Positions 17,430 through 25,693 of a DNA stretch of 64,000 nt are shown piece after piece (the first letter of the stretch is position 1; each line of letters begins with the position of its first letter). The notes beneath the pieces were generated by a model, which was not told where the DNA came from, did not search any database, and saw only the letters and a list, made by a program, of their open reading frames with translations. Origin of the DNA: Sulfotelmatobacter sp963723135 (GTDB lineage: Bacteria > Acidobacteriota > Terriglobia > Terriglobales > Acidobacteriaceae); assembly GCA_963723135.1 (NCBI GenBank), contig CAVRPN010000004.1:1-64000 (forward strand). Direction: 5' to 3'. A program made the translations under genes and the position numbers.

Positions 17430-17497
17430 GTAAAGAGTCGGTCAACCAGAGTAAAGTTTTGTCAATCGGCGCAAGTCCAGATTTGACAATTCTTTAC
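17430..17497. promoter_or_regulatory. Candidate CpxR-like operator array with divergent -35 boxes
   Basis: Three related elements lie between the spy/cpxP-like and cpxR-like genes. GTAAAG-N5-GTCAA is at 17430-17445. GTAAAG-N4-GTCAA is at 17451-17465, starting exactly 21 bp (two helical turns) after the first. An inverted copy, TTGACAATTCTTTAC, is at 17483-17497 and matches the second copy at 13 of 15 positions. The second and third arms also present TTGACA boxes facing opposite ways. The E. coli CpxR site is GTAAA-N5-GTAAA (established), so shared control of both sides by the response regulator next door is a reasonable inference. Confidence 0.6.
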
Positions 17498-17523
17498 AGG
17501 CTGCGGCGCCGGTGTGGTGCACA

Positions 17524-18249
17524 ATGAAAACCGGGAAGATGGAACGCATACTGGTCATCGACGACGACGTGGAATTGTGCACTCTGGTGGGCGAGTATCT
17601 GCAAGCCGAGGGCTTCGTCGTGGAGTCCGTGCACGATGGCGAGGGTGGACTGCAGCGCGCCAATCAAGGGGGCTACCTGCTGGTGGTGCTCGATGTGATG
17701 CTGCCGGGCATCAACGGGTTTGAGGTGCTGCGCCGAATCCGCGCCACCTCGCGCCTGCCGGTACTTCTGCTGACCGCGCGCGGAGAAGATGTGGATCGCA
17801 TTGTTGGCCTGGAGATCGGGGCCGACGATTATTTGCCGAAGCCCTTCAACCCGCGCGAACTGGTGGCGCGCATTCGTGCCATTTTGCGGCGCACGCGCGC
17901 CGACAAAGTTACCCCGGCCACGCCGGAGATCGTGCGCGTGGGGGAAGTTGAACTGGATCCCGCCACCCGCATTGTGAAACGCGAGGGTCAAGTCGTGGAT
18001 TTGACCTCGGTCGAATTCAATCTGTTGGAAGTGCTGTTACGCGAGGCCGGCCGCGTGGTTCCCCGCGAGCGCCTGGTCAATGCCGTCCTCAGCCGGAAGT
18101 TCTCGCCTTTTGACCGCAGCATCGACATGCATGTGAGCAAAGTGCGCAAGAAACTGGGCGACACGGACAACGACGAGCACATCAAGACCGTGCGCGGGGT
18201 GGGCTACATTTTCGCGCGTCCGCGGGAGAAATCGAAAAGCACAACATGA
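17524..18249 (+). CDS. OmpR-family response regulator, CpxR-like
   Basis: DNA-binding response regulator of about 241 residues. The receiver domain (about 6-120) has the acidic pair in RILVIDDDVELC, the phospho-accepting Asp in LLVVLDVMLPGINGFEVLRR, the Thr in PVLLLTARGED and the Lys in YLPKPFNPRELVARIRAIL. The winged-helix domain (about 140-236) has VEFNLLEVLLREAGRVVPRE, the recognition region FSPFDRSIDMHVSKVRKKLG and VRGVGYIFARP. ATGs at 17524 and 17539 are both possible; neither has a clear ribosome site. The kinase gene follows with a 4-base ATGA overlap. The divergent Spy/CpxP-like gene suggests that it senses envelope stress. Confidence 0.9.
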   Translation: MKTGKMERILVIDDDVELCTLVGEYLQAEGFVVESVHDGEGGLQRANQGGYLLVVLDVMLPGINGFEVLRRIRATSRLPVLLLTARGEDVDRIVGLEIGADDYLPKPFNPRELVARIRAILRRTRADKVTPATPEIVRVGEVELDPATRIVKREGQVVDLTSVEFNLLEVLLREAGRVVPRERLVNAVLSRKFSPFDRSIDMHVSKVRKKLGDTDNDEHIKTVRGVGYIFARPREKSKSTT

Positions 18250-19658
18250 AAAGCCTGTTTCTCAGGATTTTTCTTTCCTTCTGGATGGCCTTCGCACTGT
18301 TTCTAGTGCTGGCCATTCTGGTCACGCTGGCCTTCCGTCCGCGCGGTGCTTCCTGGGAAGGCTTGCGGACCACGGCGCTGAACGACGCGGTTGCCGCGTA
18401 TGAACAGGGAGGACCTCCCCAGCTCCACCAGTATCTGGAGACCTTGCAGACCTCGCAGCACGTTCGTGCTTATCTCTTCAACGAGCAAGGCGAGGAAGTC
18501 AGCCGCCGCGGCGCGCCCGACTGGGCGATTCGCGTCCTGATGAGCGGATCTCCCGTGCCGCATGACGGATTCGTCATTCCGGCGCCGCGAGTGCTCAAGG
18601 AATCCCGCGCTTCTTCCGACGGAATGCATCGTTTCACCCTGGTGATGGGGCTGCCCCCAGGCCCGCGCGTGTTTTTCGGCCCCCGCGGCATGCCGCTGCC
18701 GGGGCTGATCATCGCCGTGATTTCTTCGGGGCTGGTTTGCTATCTGCTGTCGTGGTATCTCACCAAGCCGATCGTGCGCCTGCGCGCGGCCACGCGGCAA
18801 CTGGCGGCCGGAGATCTCACCGCCCGCCTGGGCGCTCCCTCCGTGGGCCGCCGGGACGAAGTGGCGGGTTTGATGCGCGACTTCGATGGCATGGCTGAGC
18901 GGTTGCAGTCGCTGGTGGAGGCGCAGTCCCGCCTGCTCAACGACATTTCCCACGAACTGCGCTCGCCGCTGGCCCGCCTCAATGTAGCGCTTGGCCTGGC
19001 CCGGCAACGCTCCAGCCCGGAAAGCGCCGATATGCTCGATCGCATCGAACTCGAGGCCAACCGCCTGAACGAGTTAATCGGCCGCATCCTGACCCTGGCC
19101 CGGCTGGAGGACGGGGAGCAACGGATTTCTCCGGTCCCCGTTCCTTTGGACGAACTGGTGCTGAATGTGGCAGAAGACGCCGAATTTGAGGCGCAGGCGC
19201 GGCGCTGTCACGTGCGCAGCAAGATCCCTGGAGGGGATTGGGCGGTGCGTGGAGAGGCGTCTCTATTGCACAGCGCGCTTGAAAATGTGGTACGCAACGC
19301 CATCCGTTATACCCGCGAGGGCAGTACCGTGGAGATTCTCCTGGAAAGGACCGGGAATTCCGACGGCAGCCAAGCCGTTGTCAAGGTCGCGGATTGCGGG
19401 CCCGGCGTGCCGCCGGAGGCTCTGGGAAAGCTCTTCCAGCCGTTTTACCGTTTGGACGATGCCCGCGGCCGCTTGACGGGCGGAGTTGGCCTTGGCCTGG
19501 CAATCACGGAGCGTGCAGTTCGTTTTCACGGCGGGCGGGTCGCCGCCGCCAATCGTGCCGAAGGCGGGTTGCTCATCGAAATCCGGCTTCCCCTCATAAC
19601 CGGCGGCAAATCGGCCCAAGAGGCGCTTGAGCCTGTACCCGCCGGCAAGGAAGCCTAA
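18246..19658 (+). CDS. Sensor histidine kinase, CpxA-like
   Basis: 470-residue inner-membrane kinase. The first helix (LFLRIFLSFWMAFALFLVLA, residues 3-22) and a second near 155-175 (LIIAVISSGLVCYLLSWYLT) enclose a periplasmic domain of about 120 residues. A HAMP linker follows (KPIVRLRAATRQLAAGDLTA), then HisKA with the phospho-His in LLNDISHELRSPLARLNVAL. The ATPase domain has N (ENVVRNAIRYT), G1 (VADCGPGVP), F (LFQPFYRLD) and G2 (TGGVGLGLAITERAVRFHGG) boxes. It is cotranscribed with the upstream regulator. Stimulus unknown; envelope stress is inferred from the neighbouring Spy/CpxP-like gene. Confidence 0.9.
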   Translation: MKSLFLRIFLSFWMAFALFLVLAILVTLAFRPRGASWEGLRTTALNDAVAAYEQGGPPQLHQYLETLQTSQHVRAYLFNEQGEEVSRRGAPDWAIRVLMSGSPVPHDGFVIPAPRVLKESRASSDGMHRFTLVMGLPPGPRVFFGPRGMPLPGLIIAVISSGLVCYLLSWYLTKPIVRLRAATRQLAAGDLTARLGAPSVGRRDEVAGLMRDFDGMAERLQSLVEAQSRLLNDISHELRSPLARLNVALGLARQRSSPESADMLDRIELEANRLNELIGRILTLARLEDGEQRISPVPVPLDELVLNVAEDAEFEAQARRCHVRSKIPGGDWAVRGEASLLHSALENVVRNAIRYTREGSTVEILLERTGNSDGSQAVVKVADCGPGVPPEALGKLFQPFYRLDDARGRLTGGVGLGLAITERAVRFHGGRVAAANRAEGGLLIEIRLPLITGGKSAQEALEPVPAGKEA

Positions 19659-19666
19659 AGCACTCC

Positions 19667-19695
19667 GGCTTTGCTCTCGAAGGGGGAGCAGAGCC
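19667..19695 (+). terminator. Stem-loop after the sensor kinase gene
   Basis: A 10-bp stem (19667-19676 with 19686-19695, one G-U pair) and a 9-base loop begin 9 bases after the kinase stop codon. No T-run follows, so it is either a Rho-assisted terminator or a 3'-protective hairpin. Confidence 0.4.
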
Positions 19696-19874
19696 ACTTC
19701 TCAGGCAACTCCTGCCGCTTCAACCGGTTCCAACTAGTCTTGCCGGAGGTTTGCTCTTCCGGCGCATTCCTGATACACAAATGGATGGCAATCCACGCCT
19801 TCAATCAGAGAGTCGCGCTCGGTTATGGCATCCGGGCCCTGAAGACATAGGTGCAGAGGGAGAATAAGCGAAGA

Positions 19875-21116
19875 ATGCGGACACGGTTTACCTGGGTACT
19901 GGGAATTCTTGCTTTGATTGCGATTGGCTTTCTGATCGCATGCAGCACGAAGTATTCATCTTCCGCTAACGGGCTGGTGATCGTTCCCACCCAGGGTTCG
20001 GCTGTGATGCAAACCTTCAGCCTGAACCTGAACACCGGCGGTATAACCCAGATCAACAACGCGGCTGGGCCGCCCACACCGGGATTGCCCACGGGGGTGG
20101 TGCTGGACCCGGCGGGCAAATTCGCCTACGTGATTGTCATGCAGAACTCGCAGCTTCCCGGCAGTTCGACGGGAATCGCCGTGTTTCCGGTAGGGTCGGA
20201 TGGAAAGCTAGCAGCGGCGAGTGCTACCACTCCGTTCAACCCGTTAGGGTCGGTTCCCGTCGTCCCAGCGGCGCTTGCAATCGACTCCGCTGGCAAGTTC
20301 CTCTTCGTGGCCAACAGCGTAACCAACGGCGTGCCCGGAACCGTCTCCGTATTCGCCGTGAGCAATGGCAGCCTGACTGAGGTGGCGAATTCTCCTTTCC
20401 CCGTACCCCTGGGTGCGGAAGGGCCCGCCAATCTGACGGCTCTGGCGGTGAGCCCCACGGCGTTTCCCCCGTTATTTGCGGCGTGCTCCCAAAAAGCCGC
20501 GCCCACCTCCGAGAACCTCTATGTTACGGACTCGGAAAACAACATGGTTTGGGAATTCGGAGTGTCGTCATCTGGCACCCTGGTTAGTCCGCCGGGCGAC
20601 CAGTCGATATTAGGTTTCCCTACTGGCACGTTGCCATCCGGGATTGCAATCGATCCCTGCAATCGCTTCGCTTATATCGCCGATCAGAGCCCGGACAACA
20701 GGATCAGCGCCTACACCGTTTGCAACACGGTTGCACTTCCCTCTTGTACGATTGCTGATGGCAGCCTGGTTGAAGTCTCCGGTTCTCCTTTTGCCAACCA
20801 GGGAATCGACCCTGGGCCCATGACCGAGGATCCCTTTGGGAACCACCTGTACGTAGTGAACACGAGCTCGAGCACGATTTCGGGCTACAAGATCAGTTCG
20901 GTGACGGGTGCCCTGACGGCAATGACGCCGGCGACCGTGGCTACCAATTCGAAGCCTGTATCGATCGCCGTTCGCAGCGACGGCAACTGGCTCTTTGTGG
21001 CGAACTTCAACTCAGCGAACGTCTCGCAGTACGCGATTACGCCCGCGAGTGGACGGTTGACGCCGCAGACTGGCTTTGCCACCGACAACTTTCCCTTCGG
21101 CGTAGCGGTGAAATAG
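19875..21116 (+). CDS. Lipoprotein beta-propeller (lactonase/YVTN type)
   Basis: About 413 residues. A basic N-terminus and hydrophobic helix lead to a lipobox (GFLIACS), so the protein is lipid-anchored, probably in the periplasm or outer membrane. The rest consists of repeated propeller blades with the motif class LAIDSAGKFLFVANS, IAIDPCNRFAYIADQ, MTEDPFGNHLYVVNT and IAVRSDGNWLFVANF, as in the 6-phosphogluconolactonase/YVTN superfamily (seven blades expected). Such lipoproteins are numerous in acidobacteria. Enzyme activity is doubtful; binding or scaffolding is equally possible. A GTG at 19851 would add eight charged residues and is an alternative start. Confidence 0.8.
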   Translation: MRTRFTWVLGILALIAIGFLIACSTKYSSSANGLVIVPTQGSAVMQTFSLNLNTGGITQINNAAGPPTPGLPTGVVLDPAGKFAYVIVMQNSQLPGSSTGIAVFPVGSDGKLAAASATTPFNPLGSVPVVPAALAIDSAGKFLFVANSVTNGVPGTVSVFAVSNGSLTEVANSPFPVPLGAEGPANLTALAVSPTAFPPLFAACSQKAAPTSENLYVTDSENNMVWEFGVSSSGTLVSPPGDQSILGFPTGTLPSGIAIDPCNRFAYIADQSPDNRISAYTVCNTVALPSCTIADGSLVEVSGSPFANQGIDPGPMTEDPFGNHLYVVNTSSSTISGYKISSVTGALTAMTPATVATNSKPVSIAVRSDGNWLFVANFNSANVSQYAITPASGRLTPQTGFATDNFPFGVAVK

Positions 21117-21197
21117 GAAGAGCAGAGGTCTCGTTCCCCGGCCCCTCGGGTTGCCTCGCTTCGATTCAGGAGGCCGGGTCCGGCGTCTAAGGTCTCC

Positions 21198-23513
21198 TCA
21201 GGTCGGGACTTTTAGAATCAAGTATCCGCCGACGAGTGAAAAGATAAGATCGGGCGACCACGCGGCCAGTGCCGGGGGCAACTGGCTGAGGTCGCCCATG
21301 GACTCGAACAGCCGCGACACCACGGTATAGACCACCGCAATTCCCACCGCGACGGCCACGCCCGTAACCGCTCCTTTCTTCGCTGACGATAGCGAAAAGG
21401 GGACGGCCAGCACCGCCATGATCAGCGTGATTATGGGGTAGGAAAGCTTTTTCTGCAGCTGCACGCGCAGGCGGACGACGTCGAAGCCGCTTTGCTGCAG
21501 GTCGCGAATGTAGCGGCGCAGTTCCTCGTAGTTCATTTCTGAGGACTGCTTGACCTCTTTCTTGAAATAGGAGGGCGGTTCACCGAGCTCCGCGAAAGTC
21601 GAAACGTCGAAAGTGCGGTAGTCGGCGATGGCGGCTCCGTGCAGCACACGCTGCCAACCCCGCTCATAGACCCAGCGGCCCAGATTTTCTGCCCAATGGG
21701 CGCGGTCGGCGTGAATACGCTGGGTGATGACAAATTTGGCGGGATCGAGCTGAAAGACGGTGAGATTGGCGAACTGGTCCCGGTCGGGATCGAAGAACTG
21801 GTAATAGTAAATGTCGTTGTTCTGACCGAAAATCCATTTGCGGTCGGGACGCAGGTACGTCTGCGGCGGCTTGCCCTTGATCTGGTTGTGCAGCGCCTCC
21901 TGGCGCTTGTTGGCGTGCGGCAGGTAGAACTGGTCGGCAAAGAACAATCCGGCCGCCAGGAAGGCCGAAGCGACAAGCACGGGAGTGACGATACGGTAGA
22001 TGCTGACTCCCGTAGCCTTGATGGCCGTGATCTCATTCGACCGATTCATCAGGCCAAAGGTGATCAGCACGGCGAGGAGGACGATCACGTACGCCGCGTT
22101 GTAGAGCAGATAGGGCGTGACATTGAGCAGATATTCCGCAACCACGATGGCGGGCGTCTGGTTGCGCATGATGTCGCCCAGCAACTCGAACAGTGTGAAT
22201 ACCAGCACCAGAACCATGATGGTGGCCAGGATCAGCCCGAGATAGAGGAAGAAGTCGCGCAGCACGTAGTCGTCGAGGAGGGTCGGAAAGCTGGCGCTGA
22301 ATACACGACGACGCGTGGCGGCCCGTTCGAAGGCATTTTCTTTGCGTCCGCGGCGTGACTGGCCGTTGTGCTGGACGTCTCTCTTCCAGGCCAGGCGCAG
22401 GGAAGTGAGCTCAAAGGGACGCCGCTCAGCCTGCCAGAGCAGAAACACGCCGCCGGCAAAGAAAACGATATTGGCCAGCCATGCCCCCAGCGCGGGAGTG
22501 AGATGGCCCTGGCGCGCCAGCGAAATTCCCACCAGAGAGACGAAATAATAGGCGAACACCAGCAGGATGGTGAGCACGAATCCGCCAGACTTACCGCTCT
22601 TCTTCGAGGACAAGCCCAGGGGAATGCCGACCAGAGCGAGCACCAGGCAGGCCGTCGGCAGGGCGAAGCGGCGATGGAACTCGATGAGATACCAGCGTGC
22701 AGAAACAGGATCCACGCGCCGGGCGTGATTGCGCAAATCCCAGGTGCCGACCACGCTTACGGGAATCGCTTCCTCGGCTTTGCTTTCGGTGGAGGGTAGT
22801 TCAATGGGGATATCGGTCTGCTGGAATGTAGAAATCTCGTAGTGATCCGCCTCTTTGGGGTCGGTTTCATGGGTGGAGCCGTCGGTCAGGTGCAGATGCA
22901 GCCGGTCGTGACCTTCGGCTACCAGGATGCCTTCGCGAGCCAGTGTGATCGTCGGATTCGCGGCATCGGAAATATCGGCCAGAAACACGCCCTTCCACAC
23001 GGCTGCTCCCTGGGCACTGTGCACGTCCTGGACATAAAGCACCAGTTTGGGGAAGCCCTCGTAGAACACCCGTGGCTGAACTTCGAAGGAAGCCTGTGAG
23101 CCCTTGAGTTGATCCTCCAGATGAGCTAACGACGCCTGCGACCACGGCGCCAGATACACCCCGTTGGCCAAGGCCAGCAGCCAGGCAACAATCACGAAGA
23201 GCGAGACCATGCGCAGGAAATTCCACACGCCCATGCCGCTGGCGCGCATGGCGGTGATTTCGCTGTCGGCGGCCAGACGGCTCAACCCGATCAGGACCCC
23301 GACCAGCACCCCCATCGGGATGGTGTAGGTGAGGGCGAGCGGCACGGTGTAGAGGAATATCTCGGCCACGCTGGGCAAGGGCGCACTGGCGCGCACGACC
23401 AGTTCGAGGATGCGTCCCAGGTCGCGAGTGAACAGGACAAAGGTGAAGATGGCGCCGCCGATGACAGCGTGCGAGGTCACTTCGCGCAGTGTGTAGCGGG
23501 TGAGAATCCGCAT
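21198..23513 (-). CDS. lptFG: Fused LptF-LptG lipopolysaccharide-export permease
   Basis: LptF and LptG are normally separate inner-membrane subunits of the LptB2FGC transporter, which pulls LPS out of the inner membrane. Here one 771-residue frame carries both. The N-terminal YjgP/YjgQ unit (about 1-370) starts ILTRYTLREVTSHAVIGGAI and has RLAADSEITAMRASGMG. A charged linker (about 375-405, WKRDVQHNGQSRRGRKENAF) leads to a second unit starting LLDDYVLRDFFLYLGLILAT, with NRSNEITAIKATGVSIYRIV. Each unit has helices on both sides of a periplasmic beta-jellyroll. Both coupling-helix regions are present, so both halves look functional. LptA, LptB and LptC are not in the window. Confidence 0.92.
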   Translation of the reverse strand: MRILTRYTLREVTSHAVIGGAIFTFVLFTRDLGRILELVVRASAPLPSVAEIFLYTVPLALTYTIPMGVLVGVLIGLSRLAADSEITAMRASGMGVWNFLRMVSLFVIVAWLLALANGVYLAPWSQASLAHLEDQLKGSQASFEVQPRVFYEGFPKLVLYVQDVHSAQGAAVWKGVFLADISDAANPTITLAREGILVAEGHDRLHLHLTDGSTHETDPKEADHYEISTFQQTDIPIELPSTESKAEEAIPVSVVGTWDLRNHARRVDPVSARWYLIEFHRRFALPTACLVLALVGIPLGLSSKKSGKSGGFVLTILLVFAYYFVSLVGISLARQGHLTPALGAWLANIVFFAGGVFLLWQAERRPFELTSLRLAWKRDVQHNGQSRRGRKENAFERAATRRRVFSASFPTLLDDYVLRDFFLYLGLILATIMVLVLVFTLFELLGDIMRNQTPAIVVAEYLLNVTPYLLYNAAYVIVLLAVLITFGLMNRSNEITAIKATGVSIYRIVTPVLVASAFLAAGLFFADQFYLPHANKRQEALHNQIKGKPPQTYLRPDRKWIFGQNNDIYYYQFFDPDRDQFANLTVFQLDPAKFVITQRIHADRAHWAENLGRWVYERGWQRVLHGAAIADYRTFDVSTFAELGEPPSYFKKEVKQSSEMNYEELRRYIRDLQQSGFDVVRLRVQLQKKLSYPIITLIMAVLAVPFSLSSAKKGAVTGVAVAVGIAVVYTVVSRLFESMGDLSQLPPALAAWSPDLIFSLVGGYLILKVPT

Positions 23514-23570
23514 GGCGACGCGTCAAGGCGAGAATAGCATGGGCGCGCCGGGACTGCTGAACTCTGGTGC

Positions 23571-23735
23571 CTAGCTTGAGGTCCGGGTCAGGGGCGCGGC
23601 TGAAGACTCCGCAGCCGGGGTGGCAGTGCCGGGCGCGGTTTTCCTGGCAGGTTGCGCTTTCCTCGCGGCCTGAGCCCGCTTCCGCGCCTGGTAGCGGCGA
23701 TCATGGGATTGCTGGTCGGATGCTTGTTTCTTCAT
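23571..23735 (-). CDS. Small basic hypothetical protein
   Basis: A 54-residue frame beginning MKKQASDQQSHDRRYQARKR, rich in Lys, Arg, Gln and Ala, with a low-complexity Ala/Pro/Thr tail. GGGAG sits only one base before the ATG, too close for a normal ribosome site. Composition like a nucleic-acid-binding tail could be real, but similar short frames arise by chance in this GC-rich DNA. It is kept as a weak candidate. Confidence 0.3.
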   Translation of the reverse strand: MKKQASDQQSHDRRYQARKRAQAARKAQPARKTAPGTATPAAESSAAPLTRTSS

Positions 23736-24032
23736 GCTCCCATCATGCCATAGATCAGGGGTTGTTTTGGGCCCAGGGCATGGGACTGCGGGTGGCAGGG
23801 CAGTCTCGGAGTACCAGCCGTTTTTTGCTCTGTGCAGTTCGCCGTTCGGAGCCTTACAGAGCAAAGAGCCTTAATGATTCGCGAAGAGCGCAAAGAACAC
23901 ATTCACAGTCTCAAACGACACTCCTGCGCCGAATCAGGCAGGCACTTGCGCGCGGAGGCTCCTACATAGCACAATGCCGAGTTTTGCCTTTGACGGCGGC
24001 GATTGCCGCCGAATTCCCTGGGGGATGGTGAA

Positions 24033-25499
24033 ATGAAACTTTACCGCTCTTTCACATTTTCATTTGCTCTTCTCACGCTCGTTGCATCCGCCACTTTTGC
24101 GTTTGCCCAAATCTCGCCCGAGGTTACAGACACGGCCAACCGTCTGGCAGGATCGATCTACACCGGGCCGTCGATGACTACCCTCCGAGAGTTGGCGGAT
24201 GGTTTCGGCGGCCGGCTCACCGGGTCGCCGGCGTACAACCGCTCGGCGGAGTGGGCGGCGGCGAAGTTCCGCAGCTATGGCATTCAGAACGTGCGCCTGG
24301 AACCGTTCACCATTCCCAACGGCTGGCAGCGTGGACCGGCGCACGGGGAGATGCTCGCACCGATGGCGCGGCCGCTGAATCTGGAGTCGCTGGGGTGGTC
24401 GCCCTCGACTCCGGCGGGCGGCATCAAGGGAGAGGTCGTCGTGGTAGACGACATTTCTCCAGAAGGCATCAAGGCCAAGGCCGAGCAGATAAGGGGCAAG
24501 ATCGTCATGCTCGACGTCAGCAAGATTTTTGCCGAGGGCTGGGTGAAAGTGCTGCCCTTGCTGCAAGCCTCTTATCAGCGCTTCGCTGATGCGGGCGTGC
24601 GAGGGCTCGTGTTTCCGGATCGCACTCCCAACAATGTGCTGAACGCGACCGACCCTGATTTTGGCGCACACTTGATGCTCTTGCCGGCCGCGCAAGTGGG
24701 CATGGAAGACTCCAAGCTGATTCGCCGCCTGCTGGAAAAGGGGCCGGTGACTATCCAGTTCGAATTGAACAACACGACATCAGGACCGATCCCGGTGAAT
24801 GATGTGGTGGCCGAGATTCGCGGCCGCGAGTTGCCGGAGGAGTGGATCATTATTGGGGCGCACCTCGATTCCTGGGATTACGGCACGGGCGCGCAGGATA
24901 ACGGGACCGGGTCCGCGTCAGTTCTGGAGGTGGCACGTGCGATCGCAGCCCTGGGGAAGGCGCCGCGCCGATCGATCCGCTTCGCGCTATGGGGCGGGGA
25001 AGAAGAGGGAATCCTCGGGTCTTACGCATATACCCAAATGGATTTGAGCGAGATGAGCAAGTGCGTGGCCGCTCTGAACACGGACAATGGGGCGGGCCAT
25101 CCCAAGGGATGGAAAGTGGAAGGGCGCAACGACTTAAAAGAGGCCATGCAACCGATCAGCGACGCCCTCCTCGAAAATATCGGAGGAGGCGGCCTGTCGA
25201 TGGAGGTCACCTATGACACCGATCATGGCCCGTTCATGCTGCAGGGTGTTCCGGCGCTCGACCTTTGGGTCGATATGAGCCATTATTTCGAGATTCATCA
25301 CAAATCGAGCGATACCTACGACAAGGTCGACGTGGTGGACTTTAAGGCTGGATCGGCGATTGTGGCAGAGACGGCGTGGGCGATCGCGGAGGATCCGAAA
25401 CCGGTCGCGTCGCACCTCGATCATGCAGCGGTGGCAGACATTCTGAAGAAACATGACTTGGAGCAGCTGTTGACTGATATTGGACAGTGGAAGCCGTAG
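24033..25499 (+). CDS. Exported M28-family zinc metallopeptidase
   Basis: Aminopeptidase or carboxypeptidase-type M28 enzyme of about 488 residues. It has a signal peptide (MKLYRSFTFSFALLTLVASA, cut after AFA), an N-terminal helical part with ELADGFGGRLTGSPAYNRSA, a PA-like insert (about 130-250) and the catalytic domain with two-zinc ligands: His-Asp in IIGAHLDSWDYGTGAQDNGT, Glu-Glu in LWGGEEEGILGSYAY, Asp in ALNTDNGAGHPKGWK, and a late His in YFEIHHKSSDTYDKVD. These match the PSMA/plasma glutamate carboxypeptidase-like branch. It acts outside the inner membrane on peptides. The ATG at 24033 gives the intact signal peptide; the longer frame does not. Confidence 0.9.
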   Translation: MKLYRSFTFSFALLTLVASATFAFAQISPEVTDTANRLAGSIYTGPSMTTLRELADGFGGRLTGSPAYNRSAEWAAAKFRSYGIQNVRLEPFTIPNGWQRGPAHGEMLAPMARPLNLESLGWSPSTPAGGIKGEVVVVDDISPEGIKAKAEQIRGKIVMLDVSKIFAEGWVKVLPLLQASYQRFADAGVRGLVFPDRTPNNVLNATDPDFGAHLMLLPAAQVGMEDSKLIRRLLEKGPVTIQFELNNTTSGPIPVNDVVAEIRGRELPEEWIIIGAHLDSWDYGTGAQDNGTGSASVLEVARAIAALGKAPRRSIRFALWGGEEEGILGSYAYTQMDLSEMSKCVAALNTDNGAGHPKGWKVEGRNDLKEAMQPISDALLENIGGGGLSMEVTYDTDHGPFMLQGVPALDLWVDMSHYFEIHHKSSDTYDKVDVVDFKAGSAIVAETAWAIAEDPKPVASHLDHAAVADILKKHDLEQLLTDIGQWKP

Positions 25500-25693
25500 A
25501 GACAGGTTGGCTTGCCAGCGGAAGGTTGCGTGGAATGGCCTGTCGAGATATTCGAACCCGACTTGACCCCTGGAGCGGACGCCATAGCCGGCTGAGGAAA
25601 CCTAAATGGCAAGCGAGAGCTTATTGCAGCGCTGGAAACACTGCGCCACCCCAAATCAGATCCTCCAGAGGGCACAGAGAAGATCCCCGGGCT

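Noticed and set aside
21117..21197. Possible CCGGCC...GGCCGG terminator between convergent genes
   Set aside because: The stem is short, has a bulge and a loop of about 25 bases, and no T-run follows on either strand.
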